A DNA stretch of 6,194 bases from Bacteroidales bacterium Bact_20 (lineage in GTDB: Bacteria; Bacteroidota; Bacteroidia; Bacteroidales; DTU049), in NCBI GenBank assembly GCA_001603615.1, contig LUZL01000072.1, forward strand, positions 1 to 6,194, read 5' to 3'. The notes under the pieces are model-generated. The model did no database searches and was not told the origin of the DNA. It was given only the letters and a program-made list of their open reading frames with translations. Of this stretch, positions 5,550 through 6,194 are shown one piece after another. How positions within the stretch are numbered: the stretch's first letter is position 1; each line of letters starts with the position of its first letter. Position numbers and translations under genes: made by a program.

Positions 5550-6194
5550 ATGGCTCAAAATCAAATATTCTCTCATGCTTTAATGATCGATAGATCTATT
5601 TGCGTCGGTTGTACTCATTGTATGAGAGTATGCCCTACTCACGCACTACGCGTTAGAAAAGGCAAAGCTGTTTTATATCCAGATAGATGTATTGATTGTG
5701 GCGAATGCTTTAGAGCTTGCCCTATAAATGCTATTAAAATTAAAGAAGATGATTTATCAGCTTTAAATAAATACAAAATTAAAGTTGCTCTCGTACCAGC
5801 AGTTATGCTAGGTCAGTTCCCAGATAATATATCTATTAGACATATTTACAAAGCTATTTATGAGCTTGGTTTTACTCATATTTATGAAGTAGAGCAATCC
5901 ATAGATTTTTTAAAAAAACAAATTATTGATTATCAAAAAAAATCTAATATTAAACCATTGATTTCTTCATTTTGCCCTGCTATAGTCAGGCTTATTCAAG
6001 TTCGCTTCCCATCTCTTACAGATAATATTATTAAACTACGCACTCCTAAAGATCTAACTGCAGAAATAATACTTGATAATTTTACTAAACAAGGATTTGA
6101 TGTTGATGAAATTGGCATTTTTTATATTACTCCTTGTGCTGCTAAAATAGCTGCTATCAAAAGTCCAGTAGGTGAAGAAAAAAGTGTTATCAAT
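5550..6194 (+). CDS. 2x[4Fe-4S] protein with iron-hydrogenase large-subunit-type domain, 3'-partial
   Basis: The frame is open to the window end; 215 residues are visible. The ATG at 5550 follows the previous stop by one base. A ferredoxin domain has two complete clusters: C18-x2-C21-x2-C24-x3-C28-P and C47-x2-C50-x2-C53-x3-C57-P. From about residue 77 an iron-only hydrogenase C-terminal-type domain begins. SSFCPAI (139-145) takes the place of H-cluster motif L1 (TSCCPxW), and TPCAAK (194-199) that of L2 (MPCTxK). The cluster-ligand Cys of each (C142, C196) and Lys199 are kept. The first Cys of L1, the proton donor in catalytic enzymes, is Phe141, and the Trp is Ile. This points to the sensory or non-catalytic branch of the superfamily. 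Motif L3 and any PAS or SpoIIE-type phosphatase tail, known in sensory relatives, lie outside the window. Confidence 0.9.
   Translation, partial: MAQNQIFSHALMIDRSICVGCTHCMRVCPTHALRVRKGKAVLYPDRCIDCGECFRACPINAIKIKEDDLSALNKYKIKVALVPAVMLGQFPDNISIRHIYKAIYELGFTHIYEVEQSIDFLKKQIIDYQKKSNIKPLISSFCPAIVRLIQVRFPSLTDNIIKLRTPKDLTAEIILDNFTKQGFDVDEIGIFYITPCAAKIAAIKSPVGEEKSVIN

Overview
The window is roughly 70% A+T by eye. It looks like an anaerobic member of the Bacteroidota, probably Bacteroidales. The evidence is an S46 dipeptidyl-peptidase, a DUF4340-type membrane-anchored protein, A-rich translation starts without Shine-Dalgarno sequences, and three TAnnTTTG boxes, the -7 element of the Bacteroidota primary sigma factor. 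The genus cannot be named from the sequence.

Layout. Positions 1-1767 (+) hold the C-terminal part of an S46 serine dipeptidyl-peptidase that begins before the window. It converges, across 36 bases, on a minus-strand pair: a small four-helix membrane protein (3338-2994) followed 8 bases later by the ribosome-associated GTPase HflX (2985-1804), which appears to start at TTG. An intergenic region of 190 bases (3339-3528) separates this pair from the divergent DUF4340-type gene (3529-4581). A 198-base region (4582-4779) dense in dyad symmetry follows. After it comes a tightly packed plus-strand operon: a DRTGG-domain protein (4780-5130), a GHKL/RsbW-like ATP-binding protein (5138-5548), and a 2x[4Fe-4S] protein with an iron-hydrogenase-type domain (5550 to beyond the window end).

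The most interesting part is 4582-6194. The last three genes are separated by 7 bases and 1 base. They match a gene set known to occur beside bifurcating [FeFe]-hydrogenase (HydABC) genes in anaerobes. The hydrogenase-like protein keeps one Cys in each of the two H-cluster motifs that are visible. However, the proton-relay Cys position of the first motif (TSCCPxW) is Phe, so a sensory or regulatory role is more likely than bulk H2 turnover. An RsbW-like ATPase beside it suggests a kinase/partner-switching link. The upstream region carries two tandem FNR-type palindromes (TTGAT-N4-ATCAA, one perfect) and two tandem Rex-type palindromes (one matching 13 of 14 consensus positions). The Rex-type pair sits just before a TAATTTTG promoter box. 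I infer combined control by oxygen or redox state and by NADH/NAD+.

The S46 peptidase is also unusual. The residue that separates DPP7 (Gly) from DPP11 (Arg or Ser) is Ile here, and the nucleophile motif reads GGCSGAP rather than GGNSGSP.
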